Below are positions 24,670-34,400 of a DNA stretch of 50,204 nt, piece by piece. Under the pieces are notes generated by a model. The model was not told the origin of the DNA. It worked only from the letters and a program-made list of their open reading frames with translations, and ran no database searches. Origin of the DNA: UMGS172 sp045578845 (GTDB lineage Bacteria > Bacillota > Clostridia > Oscillospirales > Acutalibacteraceae). Each line of letters begins with the position of its first letter. Position 1 is the stretch's first letter. The stretch covers positions 1-50,204 of the forward strand of contig JAZNLA010000005.1 in NCBI GenBank assembly GCA_045578845.1, written 5' to 3'. Both the position numbers and the translations under genes were made by a program.

Positions 24670-25920
24670 TCAAAAATACCTTTCGTAAAAACTTTTGCCT
24701 TCGGCGGAGCCGACCACCGAAACGGCAACGCCGTTACCGCTGTCGGTTATAAGATTGCCAACCCTTTTTACATCGTCTATTGTGACCTCATCAACCGCCT
24801 TAAGCAGTGTGTCAAGGTCATTGTATTTGCCCTCAAAAAGCAACTGCCTGCCGCACGACGATGCTACCGCCGCCATGCTTTCATTTGAAAGTGCAAGTCC
24901 CGCTTTAAACTGTTGTCTTGTGCGTTCGACCTCTTCCCTTGTCACATCACGCTTTACCGCATTTAATTCTTTTAAAACTTCACTTAAAAATCTCTCTTGA
25001 TTTTTATGTGCCAGCCCTGCTTGAATACCGAACATTCCCGTACCTAAATAACTTGACGAAAATGTATAAACCGAGTAGGCAAGTCCTAATTCCTCGCGTA
25101 TACGGCGGTTAATTCGCGACGAAGCCGCACCGCCTGCTATTGACGAGAAAAAAGACGCGGCGTGGCGAAGTTCATGCCCCGACGGCAGACCGTTATAGCA
25201 AAACGCAATTTGCGTTTGCTCAAGTTTTTTAGTAAATAAACTGTACCCACTGTTAATTTTCATATTTTCAGCGGTAATAAAATTACCTGTATTTTTCTTT
25301 TCGCCGAAATAACCTTCTAAAATTTCCAAAACCTCACTGCGGTCAAATTTACCGCAAACGGTCACAACCATCCGTTCAGGAACATAAACCCTTTCCATAT
25401 ACCGTCTTAAATCATCGGCAGTAAATTCCGACACAGTATCCCTTGTGCCTAAAATATTAAATCCCAACGGATTATCTTTATAACACAAAGCCGTCAGCAT
25501 ATCGGCACAAAATTCCTCTGGCGAGTCCTCATACATACCGATTTCCTCAAGCACTACGCCCTTTTCGGTTTCGAGTTCCTCGGGCAAAAATGACGGATTG
25601 CAAATCATATCGCAAATAAGATGCAATGTTCTTCCCAAATGCTCGGACAATGCCCTTGAGTAAAAACAGGTGTATTCCTTTGCCGTATAGGCATTAAGTT
25701 GACCGCCCATTAGGTCGGCTTCTTCCGAAATTTGCACCGCAAGTCTGGTTTCGGTACCCTTAAATACCATATGTTCAACAAAGTGCGAAATGCCGCTTGT
25801 TTTAACGGTTTCAAAGCGGTTGCCTGCCCCTATAAAGAAACTTACTGCAGCAGAATGTGCCTCGGTTTTTGGGATAAGTGCAACTGTAAAGCCGTTGTTA
25901 AAGACTATTTTTTCCATCAT
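24670..25920 (-). CDS. M16 family zinc peptidase
   Basis: A 416-aa insulinase/M16-type peptidase, the half-length form that acts as a dimer. The inverted zinc motif HFVEH lies at residues ~46-50 (ISHFVEHMVFKGTET) and the third ligand glutamate in the ETEKGVVLEEIGMYED segment, so it should be active. Relatives (YmxG/processing protease type) cut peptides in the cytoplasm or at the membrane; there is no signal peptide. Its ATG overlaps the stop of the upstream GNAT gene, closing a chain of overlapping genes from lepA onwards. Confidence 0.88.
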   Translation of the reverse strand: MMEKIVFNNGFTVALIPKTEAHSAAVSFFIGAGNRFETVKTSGISHFVEHMVFKGTETRLAVQISEEADLMGGQLNAYTAKEYTCFYSRALSEHLGRTLHLICDMICNPSFLPEELETEKGVVLEEIGMYEDSPEEFCADMLTALCYKDNPLGFNILGTRDTVSEFTADDLRRYMERVYVPERMVVTVCGKFDRSEVLEILEGYFGEKKNTGNFITAENMKINSGYSLFTKKLEQTQIAFCYNGLPSGHELRHAASFFSSIAGGAASSRINRRIREELGLAYSVYTFSSSYLGTGMFGIQAGLAHKNQERFLSEVLKELNAVKRDVTREEVERTRQQFKAGLALSNESMAAVASSCGRQLLFEGKYNDLDTLLKAVDEVTIDDVKRVGNLITDSGNGVAVSVVGSAEGKSFYERYF

Positions 25921-26354
25921 TTTTTATCCTTCACCATTTGTCCGTAGGGTAAACTTTCAAACCCTAATCGTGTATAGAGTTTCTTTGCCCGCACGTTTTC
26001 AGGCTCAATTTCCAAGCGGTAGCGGACTGCGGGACGGTTTTTAAACAAAAACTCCAGCATTTCGCTGCCCGCACCTTTGCCCCTAAACTCAGGTCTTACG
26101 TATAGTTCCTCTGCCCAAATTGTAAGACCGCCCGCCTCTTGAGAAAAGGTTTTGGCTATAAGTAAATAGCCGACAGGGACATTGCCGTCTAAACACAAAA
26201 AGCCTTCGGCGTAAACGTCAGACCGCATCATTTCATCCCATGTTGCGGTCATGTTTTCCTTTTTTATACTATGAAGCACCGCTTCGGAATTATAAAATTC
26301 CAAGGCCAACTGCAAATAAAGTTCTTTGTCCTTCTCTTCAAATTTTCTTATCAT
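25917..26354 (-). CDS. GNAT family N-acetyltransferase
   Basis: A 145-aa single-domain acetyltransferase. The acetyl-CoA loop RPEFRGKGAGSEML (residues ~87-100, matching Q/R-x-x-G-x-G/A) and the following ARKLYTRLGFE-like segment (AKKLYTRLGFE) are standard for GNAT proteins. Acceptor unknown. It overlaps VanZ upstream and M16 downstream by four bases each, so all three are translated in a coupled manner. Confidence 0.88.
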   Translation of the reverse strand: MIRKFEEKDKELYLQLALEFYNSEAVLHSIKKENMTATWDEMMRSDVYAEGFLCLDGNVPVGYLLIAKTFSQEAGGLTIWAEELYVRPEFRGKGAGSEMLEFLFKNRPAVRYRLEIEPENVRAKKLYTRLGFESLPYGQMVKDKK

Positions 26355-26836
26355 TTGGCAAATTTCCTTTTAAAAGCCGTTAAAGTTAACCAAAACACAA
26401 TAACACCTAACACTGCACCCACGGTATCAACGACTATGTCACTTATTTGAAACGCCCTACCGGGCACAAAAATTTGATGAATTTCATCACTTAGAGCATA
26501 AGCAAAGCCGAACACTACCGCAAAAATATTTCGTTTTAAGTGTGAACACTTAAATGTATTTATAAAATTGGCACTGAAAAAGCCAAGCACCGAAAAAATA
26601 CCGAAATGTGCCAAAGTACGGACAATTTCCGTAAACTTTTGCATAACCGATTCTTTCTTTTGCAGTGTCATTTTTTCAAAATCTTTCACAACCGTTTTTA
26701 CTACAAAAGCCGTAACACCGCCGCTTGTTTTATTTGACTTTTCTCCGTTTTCTGACGAAAACATAAAAATCGCAACCATTGTAAGCAACACTATTAAAGC
26801 GGATATTATTTTAAAAGCTATATCCTTCTTACTCAT
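26351..26836 (-). CDS. VanZ family membrane protein
   Basis: A 161-aa protein with four hydrophobic helices. The FMFSSENGEKS segment and YALSDEIHQIFVPGRAFQISDI (shared with VanZ) define the family; VanZ gives low-level teicoplanin resistance in enterococci by an unknown route, and most relatives are uncharacterised. It has an ATGA overlap with lepA before it and with the GNAT gene after it. Confidence 0.85.
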   Translation of the reverse strand: MSKKDIAFKIISALIVLLTMVAIFMFSSENGEKSNKTSGGVTAFVVKTVVKDFEKMTLQKKESVMQKFTEIVRTLAHFGIFSVLGFFSANFINTFKCSHLKRNIFAVVFGFAYALSDEIHQIFVPGRAFQISDIVVDTVGAVLGVIVFWLTLTAFKRKFAK

Positions 26837-28638
26837 TCGTCTAACTTAAGCACAGCCATAAACGCCTCTTGCGGTACCTCGACCGAGCCTAACTGACGCA
26901 TACGCTTTTTACCTTCCTTTTGTTTTTCAAGAAGTTTCTTTTTACGGGTAATGTCACCGCCGTAACACTTGGCAAGCACGTCTTTACGCATAGCTTTAAC
27001 CGTTTCGCGTGCGATAATTTTACCGCCTACGGCAACCTGAATGGGTATTTCGAAAAGTTGACGGGGAATGTAGTCCTTTAACTTTTCGGCAATTCTTCGT
27101 GCCCTAGTATAAGCGTTGTCAAAATGAACGATAAAGGACAACGCATCGACAACGTCGCCCGCAAGCATTACATCAAGTTTGACTAATTTCGACGGCTCGT
27201 ATCCTTTAACCTCATAGTCATAACTTGCATACCCTCTTGTACGGGATTTTAACGCGTCAAAGAAGTCGTAAACAATCTCACCCACAGGCAATACATAGTG
27301 CATATCAACGCGGTCGCCGATATACTGCATACCTATATATTCGCCTCTACGCTCTTGGCAAAGCCCCATAATTGCACCGACAAATTCGCTTGGGCTGTAG
27401 ATATTGACATCTGCAACCGGCTCTAAAGCGGTGTTAATCATAGCGGGGTCAGGATAGTTTGTAGGATTGGAAACCGTAACGGTTTCGCCGTTTGTAAGCC
27501 TGAACTCATACTCAACGCTCGGTGCCGTAGTTACTAAGTCAAGGTTGTATTCACGCTCTAAGCGTTCTTGGATAATTTCCATATGCAAAAGTCCTAAAAA
27601 TCCGCAACGGAAACCAAAACCCAACGCACCTGACGTTTCGGCTTCAAAAAGCAGTGACGCATCGTTAAGTTGCAGTTTCTCAAGTGCCTCTCTGAGGTCG
27701 GTATACCTTGCACCGTCAGCGGGGTAAATGCCGCAGAAAACAACAGGATTAACCTTACGGTATCCCACAAGCGGCTCTTTGGCAGGATTTAGGGCATCGG
27801 TCATAGTATCACCGACGCGTGCGTCACCGACATTTTTAATGGCGGCGGCGATATAACCAACCTCGCCCGCTTTAAGTACTTCGCAGGGTATCATAATATT
27901 GCCGCGTTTTCTGCCAACCTCAACAATCTGGAACTCGGCACCGGTAGCCATCATACGAACGGTTTGGCCTACTCTCACCTCACCCGACATAACGCGGAAA
28001 TAAACAATAACGCCCTTATAAGCATCGTAATAAGAGTCAAAAATCAGTGCCTTTAAAGGCTCGTCACTGTCACCTTTAGGACATGGAATTACATTTACAA
28101 TCTGCTCCAAAACCTCTTCGATATTTATATCATTTTTTGCCGAAATAAGCGGTGCCATTGAAGCATCAATACCTATTATATCCTCAATGTCGCGGCGAAT
28201 TCGCTCAGGCTCGGCACTGGGCAAATCAATCTTATTGATAACCGGTAAAATTTCAAGTCCGTGGTCAACCGCCAAATATGTGTTGGCAAGAGTTTGTGCC
28301 TCAATGCCCTGCGATGCATCTACTATAAGTATAGCACCCTCGCAGGCGGCAAGGGAACGCGAAACCTCATAGTTAAAGTCAACGTGTCCCGGGGTGTCTA
28401 TTAGGTTGAATTCATACTCCAAACCGTCTTTAGCCGTATAATAAAGGGTTACGGCGTGCGATTTTATAGTAATTCCGCGTTCACGCTCTAAATCCATACT
28501 GTCAAGCAGTTGGTCCTCCATGTCCCTCTCGGCAACCGTTTTGGTATGTTCCAAAAGACGGTCGGCAAGGGTCGATTTTCCGTGGTCAATGTGTGCCACA
28601 ATGCAAAAATTTCTTATTCTTTCCTGCGGTATTGACAT
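26833..28638 (-). CDS. lepA: Elongation factor 4 (LepA) GTPase
   Basis: A 601-aa translational GTPase with all EF4 domains: G domain (AHIDHGKST, DTPGHVDF, NKIDLP), two beta barrels, an EF-G-like domain V and the LepA-specific C-terminal domain ending RQLGSVEVPQEAF...KLDE. It helps remodel ribosomes during initiation or stalled elongation. I start it at ATG 28638, which has GGAG six bases upstream; the first in-frame ATG (28650) overlaps that site. It begins one base after the stop of a small membrane protein gene. Confidence 0.97.
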   Translation of the reverse strand: MSIPQERIRNFCIVAHIDHGKSTLADRLLEHTKTVAERDMEDQLLDSMDLERERGITIKSHAVTLYYTAKDGLEYEFNLIDTPGHVDFNYEVSRSLAACEGAILIVDASQGIEAQTLANTYLAVDHGLEILPVINKIDLPSAEPERIRRDIEDIIGIDASMAPLISAKNDINIEEVLEQIVNVIPCPKGDSDEPLKALIFDSYYDAYKGVIVYFRVMSGEVRVGQTVRMMATGAEFQIVEVGRKRGNIMIPCEVLKAGEVGYIAAAIKNVGDARVGDTMTDALNPAKEPLVGYRKVNPVVFCGIYPADGARYTDLREALEKLQLNDASLLFEAETSGALGFGFRCGFLGLLHMEIIQERLEREYNLDLVTTAPSVEYEFRLTNGETVTVSNPTNYPDPAMINTALEPVADVNIYSPSEFVGAIMGLCQERRGEYIGMQYIGDRVDMHYVLPVGEIVYDFFDALKSRTRGYASYDYEVKGYEPSKLVKLDVMLAGDVVDALSFIVHFDNAYTRARRIAEKLKDYIPRQLFEIPIQVAVGGKIIARETVKAMRKDVLAKCYGGDITRKKKLLEKQKEGKKRMRQLGSVEVPQEAFMAVLKLDE

Positions 28639-28639
28639 T

Positions 28640-28870
28640 TTAGTCTCCATTCATTTCGTTTGTGTCGCTGGTTGCTTTGGTTTCTTCTAATTCTTCTTCG
28701 GTTATGGGTGAATATACACTTTTGCGGCCTTTTTTCAGTTTAACAGACAGTTTTCTGCCCTTTAACCACTTATCAACCGCACCTGCGATTTTAGGCAAGG
28801 AAACGGTCACTGCGGCTATCAAAGCCATAAACCCAACCCACATAAGGGCAAATATAATATAATCTTTCAT
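28640..28870 (-). CDS. Small single-pass membrane protein
   Basis: A 76-aa protein with one N-terminal membrane helix (about residues 4-25), a basic middle (KGRKLSVKLKKGRKS) and an acidic, Thr-rich tail. No family recognised. The basic stretch after the helix predicts a cytoplasmic C-terminus. Tight spacing between htpG (4 bp) and lepA (1 bp) supports translation. Confidence 0.65.
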   Translation of the reverse strand: MKDYIIFALMWVGFMALIAAVTVSLPKIAGAVDKWLKGRKLSVKLKKGRKSVYSPITEEELEETKATSDTNEMNGD

Positions 28871-28874
28871 AATA

Positions 28875-30776
28875 TCAGTCGGTCAAAACTTCACAGACCA
28901 AGTCGCAGTATTCGGTGGTATTATCAATGGGAAGTCCTGCGATAAGCCTTGCTTGACAGTTGAGAATTTTGGCAATTTTGCCTGCCTTTTCACGGTCGGT
29001 TTCGAATGTTTCTTTTAATTTTTTAAATACTGCATGGTCGGGGTTAAGTTCCAAAACCTTTTCGGCTTTAGGTTTCGGCTCGTCACCCGGCATCATGGCA
29101 AAATATTTTTCCATTTCCAAAGAAACTTCGCCCGAGGCGGAAATAAACACAGGGTGGGTTTTAAGTTTGCTTGATACAACACAAGAAGCGATTTCATCAC
29201 CCAAGGTTTCCTTCACAAATTCGCAAAGTTCTGTATTTTCTGCTCTTGTTTCCTCTATTTTTTTCTTTTGGTCGTCGGCTAAAAGTTCCAAATCTTCACT
29301 GTCAACCGATTTAAACTCTTTATCATCATGTTTACCTAACATTCCTATGACAAATTCGTCAACCTCGTCGGTAAAGTAGAGCATTTCATAGCCTTTATCC
29401 CTTAACAGTTCGGTTTGGGGCAGGCTTTCGATTTTGCTTGCATCACTGCCGCTTGCATAATAAATGTACTTTTGCCCCTCTTTCATGCGGGCGACATAAT
29501 CGTTAAGAGTTGTAAATCCTTCCGAAAAAGACGATGGGAACACAATTAAATCTTTAACCGAATCTTTATGAATACCGAAATCGGCAACGGCACCGTACTT
29601 TATCTGCACGCCGAAATTACGCCAAAATTCGGCATATTTTTCAGGCTCGTTTTTAAGCATTTTTTGAAGTTCAGACTTGATTTTCTTTTCAATATTAGTT
29701 GCAATGGTTTTGAGTTGGCGGTCGTGTTGCAAAAGTTCACGCGAAATATTAAGCGATAAATCTGCCGAGTCGACAACACCCTTTACAAAACGAAAATGGT
29801 CGGGTAACAACTGCTCACACTTGTCCATAATAAGCACACCGCCCGAATAAAGTGCCAAGCCTTTTTCAAAATCCTTGGTGAAATATCCGTACGGTACCTT
29901 GTTCGGTACAAAAAGCATTGCTTTATAGGAAACAACGCCCTCGGCACTAACCCTGACAGTTAAGACGGGGTCGCTGTAGTCCATAAACTTTTCTTTGTAA
30001 TATTCGTTACATTCCTCGTCGCTGACCTCTGACTTGGAACGTTGCCAAATAGGTACCATGCTATTTAAAACTTCGTGTTTTATTATCTTTTCGTACTTAG
30101 GCTCTTCGCCGTCTTTGGCTACGTTTTCGGTGCGTTCCACATCCATACTGATAGGATAACGGATATAGTCAGAATAACGTTTTATAAGCGAGGTGATTTT
30201 ATAGGTATCAAGATATTCGGAATACTTTTCCCCGTCACTGTCGGGTTTTATGTTCATGATAATATCGGTACCTACCGAGTCTTTTTCACATTCCTCAACG
30301 GTGTATCCGTCCTGTCCCTCACTTACCCAGCGGTAGGCTATATCACTGTCATATTTTTTAGTGATAACTGTGACTTTATCACTTACCATAAACGCCGAGT
30401 AAAAACCTACGCCAAACTGACCGATAATGTCGGTATTATCCTCGTCTTCTTCGTTTTCGAGTTTCTTTTTAAACGTAAGCGAACCGCTTTTGGCTATGGT
30501 GCCCAAGTTTTCCTCAAGTTCCTTTTCACTCATACCCACACCGTTATCCGAAACGGTAAGTGTGCGGTTTTCCTTGTCAATTTTAATTTCTATACCTAAA
30601 CTTCCCGTTTTTTCGCGGGCGGACTCGTCGGTCAGCGAAATATAGTGAAGTTTATCCACCGCATCACTTGCATTGGAAATAATCTCACGCAAGAAAATCT
30701 CCTTATTTGTATAAATCGAGTTAATCATAAGGTCTAAAAGTCTTTTCGACTCCGCCTTAAAACTTTTCTTTCTCAT
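28875..30776 (-). CDS. htpG: Chaperone protein HtpG (Hsp90)
   Basis: A 633-aa bacterial Hsp90. The ATP-binding GHKL domain is clear (NASDAVDKL, DNGVGM, GQFGVGFYSAFMV), followed by the middle domain with the catalytic-loop arginine region (SRELLQHDRQL) and a C-terminal dimerisation domain. The protein folds or remodels client proteins using ATP. I start it at ATG 30776, with AAGGATG nine bases upstream, rather than ATG 30785, which sits on that site. It follows the U32 gene by 13 bp. No CIRCE or other heat-shock element is visible upstream, as expected for an internal operon gene. Confidence 0.97.
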   Translation of the reverse strand: MRKKSFKAESKRLLDLMINSIYTNKEIFLREIISNASDAVDKLHYISLTDESAREKTGSLGIEIKIDKENRTLTVSDNGVGMSEKELEENLGTIAKSGSLTFKKKLENEEDEDNTDIIGQFGVGFYSAFMVSDKVTVITKKYDSDIAYRWVSEGQDGYTVEECEKDSVGTDIIMNIKPDSDGEKYSEYLDTYKITSLIKRYSDYIRYPISMDVERTENVAKDGEEPKYEKIIKHEVLNSMVPIWQRSKSEVSDEECNEYYKEKFMDYSDPVLTVRVSAEGVVSYKAMLFVPNKVPYGYFTKDFEKGLALYSGGVLIMDKCEQLLPDHFRFVKGVVDSADLSLNISRELLQHDRQLKTIATNIEKKIKSELQKMLKNEPEKYAEFWRNFGVQIKYGAVADFGIHKDSVKDLIVFPSSFSEGFTTLNDYVARMKEGQKYIYYASGSDASKIESLPQTELLRDKGYEMLYFTDEVDEFVIGMLGKHDDKEFKSVDSEDLELLADDQKKKIEETRAENTELCEFVKETLGDEIASCVVSSKLKTHPVFISASGEVSLEMEKYFAMMPGDEPKPKAEKVLELNPDHAVFKKLKETFETDREKAGKIAKILNCQARLIAGLPIDNTTEYCDLVCEVLTD

Positions 30777-30789
30777 AAAAAACATCCTT

Positions 30790-32919
30790 TCATATTACGC
30801 CGCGGTAATAAAGTCCCCTAGTATAATCGGTATCGGGTGCCTTCTCACAGTTTTTCGCGGCAATTATTTCTTGACACCGTTCTTTATCTTCGTCAGTGAA
30901 ATAAAGCACATTAAAATCTATACCCTCAATATCCTTTTTTCGGTCAAACATCCAAAGCGGTACCGAATTGAACATCTCGGAAAACTCACCTCGGCATGAC
31001 ACGGGGAAACTTATGCCTTTACGGTCGGTTAAACTTCCCTTACCGCCGCACGACATGCTGCCGCCACCGTTTTTTATCGGGCAGTTTCTAAAACACATAA
31101 GCGGTAACTTGCCGTATGAAAACACACCGCGTGGAATATCGCCGCCCAAGTTTACCGCGTCGGCAATATTTAATTCAAATGATAAAACGCAGGCCGAAGC
31201 ACCTAAGTTTTTTAAAGTTTCAACGGAATCGGAATTAAATACATTCATTCCAAATCCTGCGACAAATGGTAAACCGACATTTTTCGTCATGGTTATACCT
31301 GCAAGATTTCCTGCTACTGCCGCCAAAACTCCATATTCTTTGGCATTTTTTAAGTGTTTTTCATATCTTTCGCCGTTATGCAAAATACCTCTCGGCAGGT
31401 CGGCTAAAAGTTTTATGCATTTAGGTAAATTCACTTTGGAAAAATCGCACTCTACAGGCAGTATTACCGCATCAATCCCGCTTAAATCATCAGGTATTTG
31501 CGAAACACTTCTAAACTGTGCTACCATTTTACACTCGCCGCTTTGGTTTCGTTTATCGGTAAACAGCGGCTCGTTATATTCCGCACTTTTAAGATTTTTC
31601 GCTCTTTTTTCGGTCAGAAGTTGCAATGCACCTTCTTTAAGCGTGTTGAGATTTCCGCCCGAAATAAAAAGTCCTTCATCTATATTACAGTTTAGATTTT
31701 TTAAATAATACGGCGTACCGCCGAGTTTTGACAATTTTTCGGTCACACTGTCTTGCGAAACACCTTTTGTTTTGGCTGTTTCGGGCACTTGTCCCATTGC
31801 GGTGACACCGTTACCGTCAAAATCTTTAATATAAAGTGTTGCTGGCTGGTTTTCTTTTAAAGTGAATTCGCCCGTAACCGCCACCGACTGCCTTTCTCTG
31901 CGGTAAAGTTCGTGTGCCGACTTAATAAGTCCCGCCGAGATTTTTTCATCGGTTTCGGTACGTGTGCCGAACATCTGCTTTCCCAAACTATCCGTAAAAT
32001 AGCCGTCGGTATGGCCGTTACGCGAAAAAATTCCCGACAGTAAATTTTCAAGATTTTGTGAAGCGGGTGCTCCGTCAACGGCGGCTCGGCACATGGCTGT
32101 AGCCGCGGCAACGTATTCGGGGCGTTTCATTCTGCCCTCGATTTTAAGCGATGCAACACCCATATTTTTAAGTGTTTCAATGTGGTTTATAAGGCTCATA
32201 TCTTTAAGGCTTAAATCATGGCCAAGACCGTTTTCCGCCGAAAAGGGCAAACGGCAAGGCTGAGCACAAAGCCCCCTGTTTCCGCTTCGCCCGCCCAATA
32301 AGGCACTCAAATAGCACTGACCTGACAGGCACATGCAAAGTGCCCCATGAACAAAAACTTCAACCTCTATGCCGAGTTTGTTTGCCTCTTTTATAAATAC
32401 TGCGAGCGACTCTTTATCCATTTCACGGGCAGGAACAACGCGGCAAAAGCCAAGGTTTTTAAGTTGTTCTAACGCGTGGTATGAATGTACCGACATTTGG
32501 GTTGATGCGTGCAACGGCATTTCGGGAAGTGAAGTTTTAAGCAGTCTTGCTATCCCTAAATCCTGCACAATAAGTGCGTTTACGCCCGACATGGCCGCAT
32601 TGTAAGCCAAATCCAAAGCCGATTTTCGCTCGCCGTCACCCACCAAAGTATTAAGCGTTAAATAAACCTTTACACCGCGTATCCTCGCATATTCAGTGGC
32701 GGTTTTTAGGTCTTGAACGCTGAAGTTCTTAGCATTTCTTCTTGCGTTAAAGTTTCCTGCACCGAAATAAACGGCATCAGCACCCGACCGTACTGCCGCT
32801 TCTATCGAATCGGGACCGCCGGCGGGCGACAAAACCTCAATTTTTTTGTCACTTCCAAAAACTGAAAGAGCGTCGGAAGACCTAATAGGTTTCCCGACGC
32901 AGGAATTATGTTCACTCAT
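30790..32919 (-). CDS. U32 family peptidase / RlhA-like protein
   Basis: A 709-aa protein of the U32 family. The N-terminal part has EVLSPAGGPDSIEAAVRSGA and the family signature with its cysteines, CMCLSGQCYLSALLGGRSGN then CAQPCRLPF (residues ~196-225), which in relatives bind an iron-sulfur cluster. The long C-terminal part corresponds to the extended form of RlhA, which with prephenate hydroxylates a 23S rRNA cytidine; other U32 proteins act in tRNA hydroxylation or collagen degradation. rRNA modification is the best guess. Its ATG overlaps the zapA stop. Confidence 0.82.
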   Translation of the reverse strand: MSEHNSCVGKPIRSSDALSVFGSDKKIEVLSPAGGPDSIEAAVRSGADAVYFGAGNFNARRNAKNFSVQDLKTATEYARIRGVKVYLTLNTLVGDGERKSALDLAYNAAMSGVNALIVQDLGIARLLKTSLPEMPLHASTQMSVHSYHALEQLKNLGFCRVVPAREMDKESLAVFIKEANKLGIEVEVFVHGALCMCLSGQCYLSALLGGRSGNRGLCAQPCRLPFSAENGLGHDLSLKDMSLINHIETLKNMGVASLKIEGRMKRPEYVAAATAMCRAAVDGAPASQNLENLLSGIFSRNGHTDGYFTDSLGKQMFGTRTETDEKISAGLIKSAHELYRRERQSVAVTGEFTLKENQPATLYIKDFDGNGVTAMGQVPETAKTKGVSQDSVTEKLSKLGGTPYYLKNLNCNIDEGLFISGGNLNTLKEGALQLLTEKRAKNLKSAEYNEPLFTDKRNQSGECKMVAQFRSVSQIPDDLSGIDAVILPVECDFSKVNLPKCIKLLADLPRGILHNGERYEKHLKNAKEYGVLAAVAGNLAGITMTKNVGLPFVAGFGMNVFNSDSVETLKNLGASACVLSFELNIADAVNLGGDIPRGVFSYGKLPLMCFRNCPIKNGGGSMSCGGKGSLTDRKGISFPVSCRGEFSEMFNSVPLWMFDRKKDIEGIDFNVLYFTDEDKERCQEIIAAKNCEKAPDTDYTRGLYYRGVI

Positions 32920-33263
32920 AGAGCACTTTTGCCTAAACGAAGTTGACGGTTTTCGCGGTTAAGCCGTTCAATTTCGCGGCGTGCACCGTCAATTTCAAGA
33001 CGGGCACAGGCGAGTTCCTCCGCAGTACCTTTAAGTTCGGCTTTTACATCTTCGCACATTTCGGTTGCTTTTTTTGCGGTATCACAATATTCAAGAGCCG
33101 CTAAAACCGCGACCATAGTTGTTGAAAGATAGGGATTTTTACGGGCGAGGTCATCTAACTTTACATTGAGTTCCTCTCCGATTTTGCGGACATATATTTC
33201 ATCATCTTCAGACGCAATAATATAATCAATTCCGCCCACAGTAATTCTGATTTTATTCGCCAT
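32916..33263 (-). CDS. zapA: Cell division protein ZapA
   Basis: A 115-aa ZapA: the N-terminal globular half (IRITVGGIDYIIASEDDEIYVRKI, beta-hairpin then helix) and a long C-terminal coiled coil through which ZapA dimers and tetramers form. It bundles FtsZ filaments at midcell. GGGGTGA lies six bases before the start. Adjacency of zapA to a U32 gene is common in Clostridia. Confidence 0.9.
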   Translation of the reverse strand: MANKIRITVGGIDYIIASEDDEIYVRKIGEELNVKLDDLARKNPYLSTTMVAVLAALEYCDTAKKATEMCEDVKAELKGTAEELACARLEIDGARREIERLNRENRQLRLGKSAL

Positions 33264-33295
33264 TATAATTCACCCCATTGTATTTATTACACTCT

Positions 33296-33324
33296 ATTTT
33301 ACACTAACTTCCATAAATAATAAA
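33296..33324 (-). promoter_or_regulatory. Candidate promoter of the zapA-htpG-lepA run
   Basis: Minus-strand TTTATT, 17-bp spacer and TAAAAT lie 33 bp before zapA in AT-rich sequence; the -35 is weak. Confidence 0.5.
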
Positions 33325-33377
33325 GACTTTTTATAAATTATTATAGAAAAAAAGTAAATTTTTTACATTTTTTGCTT

Positions 33378-34373
33378 TTATATTTCCTTACTTATAAAAT
33401 TTATGCCTACTTCGTATCGCATTTGTTCCATTTTTTCTGCTGCCAACAAAGCAAGGTTTGATACATTGCTATACTCTTCTTTCGTAGTTTCATCGTTTAT
33501 ATATCGGCAAAAATCACGCAGTTCATAAGACATTAGTTCGTGCTTATCTAAAGTGTCAGTGATTTTTTCTTCATCTCCGTTTTTTAGTACCAACCTAACA
33601 CCGTTTAATGTCGATATTGACGGAATTATCAGCGTACCTTCATCACCGATAATTTCCGAGCCTATCCCGCTTTGGCCGATTTTAGAATAGGTAAGAGTTG
33701 CGGAAAATCCGTTATATTGGAACACGGCACCGCCCATTAAATCAATACCGTTATCGGCTTTGTGGGCAAAAGTAGATATTTTAATAGGCTCACCAAACCA
33801 ATCAAGGCAGGGATAAACGCAATAAATCCCTAAATCCATTAAAGTCCCCGCAGCCATTTCGGGATTAAATGCATTTTCATTAACACCGCTTAGAAATGAG
33901 TCATATTTGGTCGACCTCTTGCAAAAATCAAACCTTGCCTGACTTATTGTGCCCAACCTCTTTATGGCGTTTAAAACATCGGTGCGGAACGACAAATGAC
34001 GTGCCATAAGTGCTTCCATGTAAATTAAACCTCTGCTGTCGGCAAGGGAAATGAGTTCTTTCATTTCATTCGTTGTTACAGTGGCAGGTTTTTCACACAA
34101 AACATGCTTACCTGCGTTTAAAAACATCTTGCTTTGTGCAAAATGATATGCATTTGGACTTGCAACATAAACCGCGTCAATCTCACCGTCATCGCAAATT
34201 TGTTCAATGTCGGTATAAACCGTACCGCAACAATGTAAATCGGCAAACTCTTTGCCCTTTTCGTAGTTTCTTGAATACACAGCCCAAAGTTTCACTTTTT
34301 CAGGCTCGGTTTCCATAGCCCTTACAAAAGCCTCGGTAATCCAACTTGTGCCTACTGTAGCAATCTTCAGCAT
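33378..34373 (-). CDS. Gfo/Idh/MocA family oxidoreductase
   Basis: A 331-aa NAD(P)-dependent dehydrogenase of the Gfo/Idh/MocA family. The N-terminal Rossmann fold opens IATVGTSWITEAFVRAM, and the catalytic CEKPATVT motif (Lys near residue 92) is intact; the C-terminal domain has YDS...EMAAGTLMDLGIY, where the conserved D-x-G-x-Y binds sugar. It should oxidise a sugar, inositol or related compound. ATG 34373 is chosen for its AGAGGTG five bases upstream. Although it lies 27 bp behind the restriction gene and may share its transcript, it has no evident link to restriction. Confidence 0.88.
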   Translation of the reverse strand: MLKIATVGTSWITEAFVRAMETEPEKVKLWAVYSRNYEKGKEFADLHCCGTVYTDIEQICDDGEIDAVYVASPNAYHFAQSKMFLNAGKHVLCEKPATVTTNEMKELISLADSRGLIYMEALMARHLSFRTDVLNAIKRLGTISQARFDFCKRSTKYDSFLSGVNENAFNPEMAAGTLMDLGIYCVYPCLDWFGEPIKISTFAHKADNGIDLMGGAVFQYNGFSATLTYSKIGQSGIGSEIIGDEGTLIIPSISTLNGVRLVLKNGDEEKITDTLDKHELMSYELRDFCRYINDETTKEEYSNVSNLALLAAEKMEQMRYEVGINFISKEI

Positions 34374-34400
34374 ACTATCACCTCTTAAATGCATTAAAAC

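Noticed and set aside
30075..30599. 174-codon plus-strand open frame
   Set aside because: Antisense to htpG, Phe/Val-rich with no motif.
30968..31708. 246-codon plus-strand open frame
   Set aside because: Mirror image of the U32 gene; Ser/Pro/Phe-rich product typical of a shadow frame.
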